DNA of 64,000 nt from CAVPDG01 sp963702535. Its GTDB lineage: Bacteria > Chloroflexota > Anaerolineae > Anaerolineales > UBA4823. Both the position numbers and the translations under genes were made by a program. The stretch lies in the NCBI GenBank assembly GCA_963702535.1, contig CAVPDG010000022.1, forward strand, positions 186,001 to 250,000, given 5' to 3'. Of the stretch, positions 54,732-63,125 are shown piece by piece. The notes under the pieces were generated by a model that was not told the DNA's origin, searched no databases, and saw only the letters and a program-made list of their open reading frames with translations. Every line of letters starts with the position of its first letter. Within the stretch, counting starts at the first letter, position 1.

Positions 54732-56737
54732 GGCGTTACCTCAGCCTGCAGGCTTTCCCAGGTCTGCATCAGGTTATCCAACTCCCCCTGCACCTTGACG
54801 TACTCCCGCCCCAGCTTCTGCACCCGCGCCGCATCCTCCGGCGGGTTCTCGAGCTGCGCCCCCAGGATCGCCAGCTTGCCTTCTAAGTCTTCGATCTGTT
54901 TTTCCACTTCATTCAGCCGCTGCCGGCGGCGTTTTTCCTCCGCCGGGACGCCGGTTGCAGCCGGCTTCCTGGTGGGCTCGGCTGGCTTGCCCTGCTCTTG
55001 CGCGGCGCGCTGCGCTTCCAGCCAAATTTTATACTGGCTGTACGTGCCCTGGAAGACGCGCAGGCTGGCTTCGCCCGGCGCGATCTCCCAGATCTGCGTG
55101 CCGATGGCGTCGATCAGGTAGCGGTCGTGCGAGACGAGCAGGATCGTGCCCTGGTATTCCGCCAGCACCTCCTGCAGGATCTCTTGTGACGGGATGTCCA
55201 GATGGTTGGTAGGCTCGTCCAGCAGCAACAAGTTAGCGCTGGTCAGGCTAAGCTTGGCGAGCGCCAGCCGCCCCCGCTCGCCGCCCGAGAGCGTCTCTAC
55301 CTTGCGGAAGGCGTCGTCGCCGCTGAACAGGAAGCGCGCCAGCAGGTCGCGGATATCCGCCAGCAGCATGTTTGGCGCTACCGATTCGATCTCCTGCACC
55401 AGCGTGTTCTCCGCCCTCAGCCCCTCGTGCGCCTGGGCGAAGTAGGCGATATCCAGCGACGCCCCCAGCAACACCTCTCCCGCCAGCGGCGGCAGCGTGC
55501 CCAGGATGGTCCTCAGGAAGGTGGTTTTGCCCGCCCCGTTGGGACCGATCAGCGCGGCGCACTCCGTGCGCTTGAACACCAGGTCCGGCACGTGGAACAG
55601 CGGGCGCCCTTCGTCGGCGTAGCCGATATCCACGTCGTAAGTGCGCAGCACCAGGTCGCCGGAGCGTGGGCTGGCTTTCAGGTTCAGGTGCAAGCGCGGC
55701 GGGCGGTGCGAGGGACCGCGCAAGGCGCGGATGCGTCGCTCCACCTCTTCGGCGTTCATCGTGTGCGTCGAGACATCCGCCTCTCCCACGATCTTCGCCC
55801 AGCTCTTGCCCTGCACCGCTTCGTAGCCCAGGCTCTCGATCGCCTCCACGATGCGGCTCAACCGGCGCAGCCTGCCCTTCGCCTGGATCGTATTCTGCCC
55901 GGAGATGTTGCGCTTGACGTAGTCGATGTCCTTCAGCAGGCGCTCTTTCTCCGCCGCGAAGCTCTGCTGGCGCAGATCCCAACGCTCCTGGCGCGTCTGC
56001 ACGTAGGCGCTGTAATTGCCGCGGTACAGCTCGATGCTCGTCTTGCTCATCTCCCAGATGTGGTCTACCACCCGGTCCAGGAAGTAGCGGTCGTGCGAGA
56101 CGATCAGCGCCGCACCGCTCCACTGGCTCAGGTAGCCTTCCAGCCACTCCACCGCCTGGATATCCAGGTGGTTGGTCGGCTCGTCCAGGATCAGCAGGTC
56201 GGGATCGGAGAGCAGCAGGCGCGCCAGCACCGCCCGCGTACGTTGCCCGCCGGAGAGCTGCGGGATGGGGCGGTGGTAGTCGTCGGCGTCGAAGCCCAGC
56301 CCGCTCAGCGTCTGGCGGATGCGCGCCTCGTAGGTGTAGCCGCTGCGCCGCTCGAACTCGTGCTGCAGCGCCCCGTAGCGTTGCAGGGCGGCTTGCGCCT
56401 GATCGGCGTCGCTCATCGCTGCTTCCAGGCGTGCCAGCTCCGCCTCCAGCTCCAGCAGGCTTGCCAGCGGCTTGAGACATTCCTCCCACAGGCTGTGCGC
56501 GCCGCTCAGCATGGCTTCCTGCGGCAGGTAGCCCACCCGCAGCCCCCGGGCGCGCTGCAGCGTGCCCGCGCTCGCCTCCTCCAGCCCCAGCAGGATGCGC
56601 AGCAAGGTGGTTTTCCCGATCCCGTTGGGTCCCACGATGGCGATGCGCCCGCCGGGCGGGATGCTGAGCGTCACGCCCGAGAAGATGTCGGTGGGACCGT
56701 AGGATTTGCCCAGGTCGGTGGCGGTGATCAGAGTCAT
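54728..56737 (-). CDS. ABC-F family ATPase (Uup/Ettα-like)
   Basis: 669 residues with two ABC domains and no membrane helices. Walker A motifs are GPNGIGKTT (~residue 38) and GPNGAGKTT (~395); signatures are LSGGQRTRAVLARLLL and LSGGERGRLALAKLSL. Between them is the ABC-F linker (~residues 245-320). The C-terminal helical hairpin (EVEKQIEDLEGKLAILGAQL) is Uup-like. ABC-F proteins act on ribosomes to rescue or tune translation or resist antibiotics. It is on the minus strand between converging MFS and diverging LCP genes. Intact; long ORFs on the opposite strand are shadows. Confidence 0.94.
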   Translation of the reverse strand: MTLITATDLGKSYGPTDIFSGVTLSIPPGGRIAIVGPNGIGKTTLLRILLGLEEASAGTLQRARGLRVGYLPQEAMLSGAHSLWEECLKPLASLLELEAELARLEAAMSDADQAQAALQRYGALQHEFERRSGYTYEARIRQTLSGLGFDADDYHRPIPQLSGGQRTRAVLARLLLSDPDLLILDEPTNHLDIQAVEWLEGYLSQWSGAALIVSHDRYFLDRVVDHIWEMSKTSIELYRGNYSAYVQTRQERWDLRQQSFAAEKERLLKDIDYVKRNISGQNTIQAKGRLRRLSRIVEAIESLGYEAVQGKSWAKIVGEADVSTHTMNAEEVERRIRALRGPSHRPPRLHLNLKASPRSGDLVLRTYDVDIGYADEGRPLFHVPDLVFKRTECAALIGPNGAGKTTFLRTILGTLPPLAGEVLLGASLDIAYFAQAHEGLRAENTLVQEIESVAPNMLLADIRDLLARFLFSGDDAFRKVETLSGGERGRLALAKLSLTSANLLLLDEPTNHLDIPSQEILQEVLAEYQGTILLVSHDRYLIDAIGTQIWEIAPGEASLRVFQGTYSQYKIWLEAQRAAQEQGKPAEPTRKPAATGVPAEEKRRRQRLNEVEKQIEDLEGKLAILGAQLENPPEDAARVQKLGREYVKVQGELDNLMQTWESLQAEVTP

Positions 56738-56806
56738 GGTCTTTAGCGAGTCTTAGGGGAGGCTGAGAAGCGCCTCCCGCAGGATCAGGTGAGGATTATA
56801 CCGTGT

Positions 56807-56812
56807 TATAAT
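56807..56812 (+). promoter_or_regulatory. -10 element of the LCP gene, very short leader
   Basis: A perfect TATAAT ends 10 bases before the ATG at 56823, so transcription would begin within about 4 bases of the start codon. No clear -35 is seen. Confidence 0.45.
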
Positions 56813-56822
56813 CCGCTCCGTT

Positions 56823-58262
56823 ATGGCTCAATATCAATCACCCCAACCCTCAGCCGCCAAGAAAACCAACTGGCTTTTGATCGCCCTCCTGGCGGTCTTC
56901 CTGCTGGCGGCGCTGCTCACTGCCTACCTGACCTTTGTCGCCGTGCGCGATTTCGTGCTCTCCTGGAGCCTCACCCAGCTTCCCGGCATCGCCATCTCCG
57001 ATTCGGGTCAGCCCCTGCCGACTACCGGAGCGGGCACGCCCGCGCCGATCCAGGATGCTCAGACCCCCTTGCAGGCAGTCGGCGGACCCACTCCCGAGCC
57101 CTGGGATGGCGCCAGCCGCGTCACCCTGCTGGTGATGGGACTGGACTACCGCGACTGGCTGGCTGGCGAAGGCGCCCCGCGCACCGACAGCATGATCCTG
57201 CTCACCCTCGATCCGCTCAACCGCACCGCCGGCATGATCTCCATCCCGCGCGACCTGTGGGTCACCATCCCCGGCGGCTTCGACAACAACCGCATCAACA
57301 CCGCCTACAGCCTGGGCGAGCAGTATAAAGTGCCCGGCGGCGGTCCTGCCCAGGCGATGGCTACCGTCGAATCGCTGCTGGGCGTGCCGGTGGATTATTA
57401 CGCCCTGGTGGATTTCAACGCTTTCATCCGCTTCATCGATGAGATTGGCGGCGTGAAGATCGATATCCCTGAGAAGATCAAGGTCGACCCGCTCGGCGAC
57501 AACAACACCCGCACGCTCAAGCCCGGCATCCAGACCCTGCCTGGCTCGCTTGCCCTGGCGTATGCCCGTGTCCGAAAAGGCGAAGGCGATGATTTCGGCC
57601 GCGCCCAGCGCCAGCAGCAGGTCATCCTGGCAATCCGCAACCAGCTCATCCGCCCGCAGATGCTGCCTGAACTGATCGCCAAAGCGCCCGTTTTGTACAA
57701 TGAGCTGTCTTCGGGCATCAAGACCAACCTCAACCTGGAACAGGTGATCAAGCTCGCCTGGATGGCGCAGCAGGTGCCGGAAGAGGATATCAAGAAAGGC
57801 GTCATCGCCCCGCCCGACATGGTGCTGCTCTCCAAGTCGACCGAAGGCGACGACGTGCTCAAGCCGATCATGGATAAGATCCGCCGCATGCGCGACGAGG
57901 TCTTCTTTGGCACCGAGAAAGCCAGCCCCGCCGCACTGAGCATGTCGCCGGTCCAACTGGTGCAGGCTGAAGCGCCGCGCCTCACCGTCTTGAACGGCAC
58001 CAGCGAGACCGGTATGGCTGCCCGCACCACCGAGTTCCTCCAGGCGCAGGGCATCCAGGTTGCCAACACCGGCAACGCCGACCAGTTGTACGGCAGCACC
58101 ACGGTCATCGACCATACCGGCAAGCCCTACACGCTGCGCTTCCTGGTGGACACGATGAAGATCACGCCCAACAACATCTTCGTCCGTTACGATCCCGCCA
58201 GCCAGGATGACGTGGTCTTGATCCTCGGTCAAGACTGGGCGACCAGCAATCCCATGCCCTGA
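56823..58262 (+). CDS. LytR-CpsA-Psr (LCP) family cell wall polymer ligase
   Basis: 479 residues. A signal-anchor helix (residues ~18-42) is followed by a Pro/Thr-rich stalk and the LCP domain (~98-290): GAPRTDSMILLTL, MISIPRDLWVTIPGGFDNNR INTAY and ALAYARVRKGEGDDFGRAQR, with the Arg and Asp that hold the lipid phosphate. The C-terminal LytR_C domain begins RLTVLNGTSETGMAARTTEF. These enzymes attach polymers to peptidoglycan outside the membrane. A TATAAT (56807-56812) ends 10 bases before the ATG, so the leader is very short. recD2 follows across a large hairpin. Intact. Confidence 0.93.
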   Translation: MAQYQSPQPSAAKKTNWLLIALLAVFLLAALLTAYLTFVAVRDFVLSWSLTQLPGIAISDSGQPLPTTGAGTPAPIQDAQTPLQAVGGPTPEPWDGASRVTLLVMGLDYRDWLAGEGAPRTDSMILLTLDPLNRTAGMISIPRDLWVTIPGGFDNNRINTAYSLGEQYKVPGGGPAQAMATVESLLGVPVDYYALVDFNAFIRFIDEIGGVKIDIPEKIKVDPLGDNNTRTLKPGIQTLPGSLALAYARVRKGEGDDFGRAQRQQQVILAIRNQLIRPQMLPELIAKAPVLYNELSSGIKTNLNLEQVIKLAWMAQQVPEEDIKKGVIAPPDMVLLSKSTEGDDVLKPIMDKIRRMRDEVFFGTEKASPAALSMSPVQLVQAEAPRLTVLNGTSETGMAARTTEFLQAQGIQVANTGNADQLYGSTTVIDHTGKPYTLRFLVDTMKITPNNIFVRYDPASQDDVVLILGQDWATSNPMP

Positions 58263-58288
58263 ATCTCCGTGCCCCTTCACAAGGAAAT

Positions 58289-58340
58289 CCCCAAAATAGA
58301 TGCCTGCGGGCGCTTGCGCCCGCAGGCATCTATTTTGGGG
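58289..58340. repeat. 23-bp perfect inverted repeat before recD2
   Basis: Arms 58289-58311 and 58318-58340 are exact complements with a 6-base loop (GCTTGC). The right arm ends in TTTTGGGG, six bases before the recD2 ATG (58347), so the likely ribosome-binding G-run lies in the stem. It may stop LCP transcripts or limit recD2 translation. Confidence 0.8.
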
Positions 58341-58346
58341 TAATTT

Positions 58347-60566
58347 ATGGAATCTCTCTCCGGCTCGCTCGAGCGCCTCACCTACTACAACCCGGAGAAC
58401 GGGTACACGATCCTGCGCCTGCGCCCCGAGGGCGGGCGCCTCGCCGCTCTCGACCGCGAAGGGCTGGTGACCGTCGTCGGCAACCTGCCCGAGCTGTCGC
58501 CCGGCGAGTACCTGCGCCTCAGCGGGCGCTGGATCAACCACCCCAAGTACGGGCAGCAGTTCCAGGTGGAAGTTTGCGAGCGCGCCCTGCCCGCCACCGC
58601 CGCCGGCATCCGCCGCTACCTTGGCTCCGGGCTGGTGCGCGGCATCGGGCCGCGCCTCGCCGAGCGCATCGTCGCCCGCTTTGGCGTGGGTACCCTGGAC
58701 GTGATCGAGAGCCACCCCGAGCGCCTGCGGGAGGTGCCGGATATCGGCTCCAAGCGCATCGCCATGATCGCCCGCGCCTGGGACGAGCAGAAACAGGTCA
58801 AGGAGATCATGCTCTTCCTGCACGGGCACGGCGTGAGCACCAACCTGGCGGTCAAGGTCTACAAGCAGTATGGCGATGACTCCCTGGCGGTGGTGCAGTC
58901 TGACCCCTACCGCCTGGCGCGCGATATCTACGGCGTGGGCTTCAAAACCGCCGACCGCCTCGCCCGCCAGCTCGGTCTGCCGGTCGATCACCCCTCGCGC
59001 ATCGAGGCGGGTCTGGTCTATGCCCTCAACGAGATGACCGGCGACGGGCATGTCTATTCCCCCCAGCCCTTTCTCGCCGAGCGCGCCGTGGAGTTGCTTG
59101 AGGTGGCTCCCGACCTGATCCAACCTGCCCTGGAGCGGCTGGCGCAGGACGGGCGCATCCGCTGCGAGCCCGTGCCCGCGGCTGGTCTTTCTCCCGCCGG
59201 GGACTCCGCCGCCGTGCGCGAGCCGGCTGCCGCCTACGGTCAGCCGGCAGTCTACCTCAGCGCCCTGTACTACGGCGAGACCGGCGTGGCGCAACGCCTG
59301 CACGCCCTCAACAGCGCCTTTCCCACCCGCCTCAGCGACCTGCCCCCTGCCTTCATCGCCATCGACCCGACCCTCTCCCCCGAGCAGCAGGGCGCCATTC
59401 GCACCGCCCTCAGCCAGCCGCTCAGCGTGCTCACCGGTGGACCCGGCACGGGCAAAACCACCTGCCTGCGCGCCCTGATCACCGCCCTGGAGAGCGGGCG
59501 CAAGCGCTACGCCCTGGCTTCCCCCACCGGGCGGGCGGCGCGGCGCCTCTCCGAGGCTGCCGGACGTCCCGCCAGCACCATCCACCGCTTGCTGGCTTTC
59601 AAGCCCGGCGAGGGCTTCACCTTCAACGAGGAGAACCCCCTGCCCATCGACCTGCTGGTGGTCGATGAAGCCTCCATGCTCGACCTGCTGCTCGCCAACA
59701 GCCTGCTCAAAGCCCTGCAGCCGGGCACCCACCTGCTGCTGGTGGGCGACGCCGACCAGCTCCCCTCCGTCGGCGCCGGCGACGTGCTGCGGGATGTCAT
59801 CGCCAGCGATGTCGCCCCCGTAACTCGCCTGAGCGTCATCTTCCGCCAGGCTGCCGGCTCGCACATCATCACCAACGCCCACCGCATCAACCAGGGGCTG
59901 CTGCCGCTCTTCCCCAAAGAAGCTGCAGATTTCTTCCTCTTCCCCGCCGAGACGCCCGAAGATGCCGCCGGGTGGGTGCAGGATGTCGCCTGCCGGCGCA
60001 TCCCCGAGCGCTTCGGTCTCGACCCGCTGCGCCAGGTGCAGGTGCTGGCGCCCATGTACCGCGGTCCCGCCGGCGTGCACGCCCTCAACGAGAAGCTGCA
60101 GGCAGCGCTCAACCCTTCCGGGGCGATGAAAGCCGAGAAGCAGCTCTTCGGGCAGTTACTACGCCTGGGCGACAAGGTGATGCAGGTGCAGAACAATTAT
60201 GATAAGGACGTCTTCAACGGCGACATCGGCTTCATCCGCGGCATCAACCCCGTCGATCAGGCGCTCACTGTGGATTTCGACGGGCGCGGCGTGGACTACG
60301 ACTGGAGCGAGGCCGACCAGCTCGTGTTGGCGTACGCCGTCTCGGTGCACAAATCCCAGGGCTCAGAGTTTCCGGCGGTGGTGATCCCCCTGCTCACCGC
60401 CCACTACATGATGCTGCAGCGCAACTTGCTTTACACCGCCGTGACACGCGCCAGGAGCCTGTGCGTCCTGGTCGGCAGCCGCAAAGCCATCGGCATCGCC
60501 GTCAAGAACGACAAGGTCGCCCGCCGCTATACCGCCCTGGATTGGCGCCTGGCGCATGAATTGTAG
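58347..60566 (+). CDS. recD2: RecD2-type ATP-dependent DNA helicase
   Basis: 739 residues with the RecD2 plan. An N-terminal OB-like domain (GSLERLTYYNPENGYTILRL), tandem helix-hairpin-helix segments (VRGIGPRLAERIVARFG; GVGFKTADRLARQL), then a superfamily 1B motor: GGPGTGKTT (Walker A, ~residue 365), DEASMLD (motif II), VFRQ and the C-terminal SVHKSQGSEFPAVVIPL and YTAVTRA. RecD2 acts without RecBC in DNA repair and replication restart. The start is overlapped by a 23-bp hairpin. Its stop codon lies within the first copy of a 61-bp palindromic repeat. Intact. Confidence 0.95.
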   Translation: MESLSGSLERLTYYNPENGYTILRLRPEGGRLAALDREGLVTVVGNLPELSPGEYLRLSGRWINHPKYGQQFQVEVCERALPATAAGIRRYLGSGLVRGIGPRLAERIVARFGVGTLDVIESHPERLREVPDIGSKRIAMIARAWDEQKQVKEIMLFLHGHGVSTNLAVKVYKQYGDDSLAVVQSDPYRLARDIYGVGFKTADRLARQLGLPVDHPSRIEAGLVYALNEMTGDGHVYSPQPFLAERAVELLEVAPDLIQPALERLAQDGRIRCEPVPAAGLSPAGDSAAVREPAAAYGQPAVYLSALYYGETGVAQRLHALNSAFPTRLSDLPPAFIAIDPTLSPEQQGAIRTALSQPLSVLTGGPGTGKTTCLRALITALESGRKRYALASPTGRAARRLSEAAGRPASTIHRLLAFKPGEGFTFNEENPLPIDLLVVDEASMLDLLLANSLLKALQPGTHLLLVGDADQLPSVGAGDVLRDVIASDVAPVTRLSVIFRQAAGSHIITNAHRINQGLLPLFPKEAADFFLFPAETPEDAAGWVQDVACRRIPERFGLDPLRQVQVLAPMYRGPAGVHALNEKLQAALNPSGAMKAEKQLFGQLLRLGDKVMQVQNNYDKDVFNGDIGFIRGINPVDQALTVDFDGRGVDYDWSEADQLVLAYAVSVHKSQGSEFPAVVIPLLTAHYMMLQRNLLYTAVTRARSLCVLVGSRKAIGIAVKNDKVARRYTALDWRLAHEL

Positions 60567-60623
60567 GAGCGGGGCAAGAAAGCTCTAGCAAGTCCGGCGA
60601 GTCGTCTCTTGCCTCGCCCCTAC
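60563..60623 (+). repeat. GTAGGGGCG-type palindromic repeat, copy 1
   Basis: A 61-bp element with near-complementary ends: GTAGGAGCGGGGCAAG at the left and CTTGCCTCGCCCCTAC at the right. It overlaps the recD2 stop codon. A matching copy in inverted orientation is at 63056-63117; the two share the core CCGGCGAGT. Confidence 0.85.
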
Positions 60624-60684
60624 AACGGGTGGAAACCGTGTTTTGCATTTTAGAAGGCGCCACCCAGATGAGCTGGATATGCTA

Positions 60685-60705
60685 GAATATTGATAACCAA
60701 TATTC
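60685..60705. promoter_or_regulatory. Palindrome upstream of the KAP-FGE gene
   Basis: GAATATTG and CAATATTC (8-bp arms) around ATAAC, 31 bases before the ATG at 60736; TAGAAT at 60683-60688 could serve as a -10. It is a possible operator; nothing in the window encodes an obvious partner. Confidence 0.5.
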
Positions 60706-60735
60706 TTACCAACACTTTTGCCCGCGGAGCGATCT

Positions 60736-62997
60736 ATGCCTGAGCCTCCTGAGCGCAATTACGAAACCCCCGAAATCCTCTCGGATATCCCGCTCGCCAG
60801 GGCTGAACAAAAGGCCTACTTCCATTTCGATGATTATGCCATCACCCTGGCGCGCCTCATCGCTGAGAAAAAGACGACTACACCAATAACCATCGGTGTC
60901 AGCGGGTCATGGGGTTCAGGTAAAACCACTTTGCTGCGGCGCGTCCAGCACAAGTTAGACCAGACGCTCAGCCTGTTGGAGTGTGATAAACCGTCAAAGG
61001 TAGACTTTATCAACCCGGACGAGTCCCCTGAAAAGCAGTTCCGCGTTTGTCGCACGGTCTGGTTCAACGCCTGGAAATACACCGATGAAGACACGCTGTT
61101 GGTGGCGCTGGTACGTGTCATTGTGCAGGCAATGGCAGACGATAGTGTCGTCCATAAGATAATTGGCAAGCTGCTTGACCCCAGCTACCCCCGCCGTGAT
61201 GTAGTCAACACGGTTTTAAGCTGGTTTTCGATCAAGACGCCTGCCGGGGACCTGGGCTTGAATACCGGCGAGCCGCAACAGACGCCTTTTGCTGAAAAAA
61301 CAGCGCTGCTGGATTTGTTTGATGAGGCGTTCGACCGGCTGATGGCCGCCTGGGTGCACCATAAGCTGGATGTAGATAAGATCAATCCAGAACAGGGTGT
61401 GCTGGTCGTTTTCATCGATGACCTGGACCGTTGCCTGCCGGCCAAGACTGTGCAGGTGCTCGAGGCGATCAAGCTGTTTATGGATAAGCCGGGCTGTGTT
61501 TTCGTGCTCGGGGCCGCCGCTGACGTGGTGCGCCAGGCGGTGGAGAGCCACTACCAGAACGAGAAAGTCACCGGTCAGAACGCGGCTGACTACCTTGAAA
61601 AAGTAATCCAGTTGCGTTTTGATCTGCCGCCTGTGCCTGATTCAGCTATGCAAGATTTTCTGCTGGAGCAGCGCGTGGCAGATGATATGCTGGCTGAATG
61701 GCGTATGTTGCTGGCAGCCGCTGAGGTCAACCCACGGCGGGTCAAAGCTGTTCTGAATGAAATCGAGCTGAAATGGCGCATGTTGGTCAACTCCGGGCAG
61801 GCTGAGGGCGTGCAGCGCGCCGATTTCATCCGCTGGAGCGCCTTGCTACGCGCCGCCCCAGAGGCTTTTAAGTTACGGATTTTTGATATCGATGATCTCG
61901 ACTTGCGTTTGAAATTCTTACTCGATTCCTTACGCTGGGGCAGCGGCGAGAGCGATGAAATACTAGCTCGACAGTTTCAGGAATATGAAAAAGAGGGCCG
62001 GCGTTTGCGTCGCGTCTTGCGCAAGATGGGTGCTTTCAGCCCCGAGTTCGACGCCGGAACCTTGGATGCTTTTATTTACCTTACTGCTCCACCTAGTAAG
62101 GTAGTAATTACTCCAGGGAAAGGTGTGCAAGTCCAATTGGGCGGAGAAATTAGCTTTCGCGGAGAGTTGCAAGCCCTAAGTGTTGGTGAAAAAGCCTGGG
62201 GCGGGATCGAGTTCGTGCGCGTGCCAGCCGGTAAATTTCTTATGGGAAGTAAGGAAGATAAAGCCCTGGCTGCGGAGGAGGAAAGACCGCAGCATACGGT
62301 GGATCTCAGCCAGGAATACTGGATTGGGAAATACCCTGTGACCAACGCTCAGTTTGCAGAATTTGTAAAAGCGAGTGGCTATTCTACATCAGCAGAAACA
62401 GGTAATTCTGAATATACCTGGCAGCATCCACGCGGAACACAAAGCACTCTGGAGGGCAAGGAGGATCATCCGGTAGTGCAGGTATCCTGGCACGATGCAC
62501 AGGCTTACTGCCAGTGGATAAATAAAGTCGATACTGAGGAGTTAGGAAATAACCTGGCTTTCCGCCTGCCAAGCGAGGCTGAGTGGGAGAAAGCTGCCCG
62601 CGGCGAATATGGCAACGAATGGCCCTGGGGGAATGAGGAGCCCGATGGAACGCGTTGTAACATAGGGGGCTATGAAGGTGGTACTACTCCTGTGGGTAAA
62701 TATACACCTAAAGGCGATAGTCCATATGGAGCGGCTGACACGGCGGGCAACGTCTGGGAGTGGTGCGCCGACTGGTACGATGCTCAGGAGTACGCCCGCC
62801 GGGCGGGCGCCTTGGTCACGGACCCGTGCGGACCCGAGAGCGGTGCTGCGCGTGTAGTGCGGGGCGGCTCGTGGCTCGACGGTCGTAAGCTCGCCCGCTG
62901 CGCTTACCGTTCCGGGTTCGAGCCTGATTACTTCCTCAGCCCTATCGGTTTCCGGTTAGTGCTTTCCCCCGTTAATCACTTGGTTTCTGGCTTCTGA
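60736..62997 (+). CDS. KAP-family P-loop NTPase fused to a formylglycine-generating-enzyme-like (FGE-sulfatase) domain; putative DGR target
   Basis: 753 residues from the ATG at 60736 (GGAG 6 bases upstream). Residues ~30-350 are a KAP NTPase: ITIGVSGSWGSGKTT (Walker A, 57-64), the KAP-typical TVWFNAWKYTDEDTL, VLVVFIDDLDRC (Walker B) and DYLEKVIQLRFDLPP. Residues ~490-745 form an FGE-sulfatase (SUMF1-like) fold: GGIEFVRVPAGKFLMGS, YWIGKYPVTNAQFAEF, RLPSEAEWEKAAR, GNVWEWCADWY and RGGSW...IGFRL. It lacks obvious membrane helices. In such proteins the FGE fold is often a ligand-binding display rather than an enzyme. Its terminal segment resembles a DGR variable region. The gene is intact and framed by inverted repeats. 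Confidence 0.88.
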   Translation: MPEPPERNYETPEILSDIPLARAEQKAYFHFDDYAITLARLIAEKKTTTPITIGVSGSWGSGKTTLLRRVQHKLDQTLSLLECDKPSKVDFINPDESPEKQFRVCRTVWFNAWKYTDEDTLLVALVRVIVQAMADDSVVHKIIGKLLDPSYPRRDVVNTVLSWFSIKTPAGDLGLNTGEPQQTPFAEKTALLDLFDEAFDRLMAAWVHHKLDVDKINPEQGVLVVFIDDLDRCLPAKTVQVLEAIKLFMDKPGCVFVLGAAADVVRQAVESHYQNEKVTGQNAADYLEKVIQLRFDLPPVPDSAMQDFLLEQRVADDMLAEWRMLLAAAEVNPRRVKAVLNEIELKWRMLVNSGQAEGVQRADFIRWSALLRAAPEAFKLRIFDIDDLDLRLKFLLDSLRWGSGESDEILARQFQEYEKEGRRLRRVLRKMGAFSPEFDAGTLDAFIYLTAPPSKVVITPGKGVQVQLGGEISFRGELQALSVGEKAWGGIEFVRVPAGKFLMGSKEDKALAAEEERPQHTVDLSQEYWIGKYPVTNAQFAEFVKASGYSTSAETGNSEYTWQHPRGTQSTLEGKEDHPVVQVSWHDAQAYCQWINKVDTEELGNNLAFRLPSEAEWEKAARGEYGNEWPWGNEEPDGTRCNIGGYEGGTTPVGKYTPKGDSPYGAADTAGNVWEWCADWYDAQEYARRAGALVTDPCGPESGAARVVRGGSWLDGRKLARCAYRSGFEPDYFLSPIGFRLVLSPVNHLVSGF
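62875..62943 (+). other. Candidate DGR variable region in the FGE domain
   Basis: Between the fixed motifs RGGSW (62860-62874) and IGFRL the codons read L D G R K L, then fixed ARCAYR, S G F, fixed EPD, Y F L S P. The 13 non-fixed codons are CTC GAC GGT AAG CTC TCC, then GGG TTC TAC TTC CTC AGC CCT; 11 end in C or T. This is what adenine-specific mutation of AAY codons in a template would give. No reverse transcriptase or template repeat is in the window. Confidence 0.55.
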
Positions 62998-63055
62998 CCC
63001 CTGGTTTCTGGGGGGATGTCTAAATAGAAGAGCCTCGGTTAATATAGCCTTGATG

Positions 63056-63117
63056 GTAGGGGCGGGGCAAAGAGACAACTCGCCGGACTGGCTGGTACTT
63101 TCTTGCCCCGCCCCTAC
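63056..63117 (-). repeat. GTAGGGGCG-type palindromic repeat, copy 2 (inverted)
   Basis: A 62-bp element whose complement matches copy 1 at 60563-60623 over most positions, with ends GTAGGGGCGGGGCAA and TTGCCCCGCCCCTAC. It closes the KAP-FGE cassette, 58 bases after its stop. Confidence 0.85.
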
Positions 63118-63125
63118 GGGATGCC

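Noticed and set aside
53795..54886. A 363-codon plus-strand frame inside the MFS gene
   Set aside because: It overlaps the intact MFS gene in another frame and is dominated by His, Arg and Pro, a shadow pattern.
55202..56746. Long plus-strand open frames opposite the ABC-F gene
   Set aside because: They are rich in Arg, Gln and Leu, show no conserved motif, and mirror a clear ABC-F coding frame.
56850..60080. A 1076-codon open frame on the minus strand opposite the LCP and recD2 genes
   Set aside because: It runs across two well-recognised plus-strand genes and has a His/Gly/Gln-rich, repetitive composition typical of antisense frames of GC-rich genes; no domain is visible.
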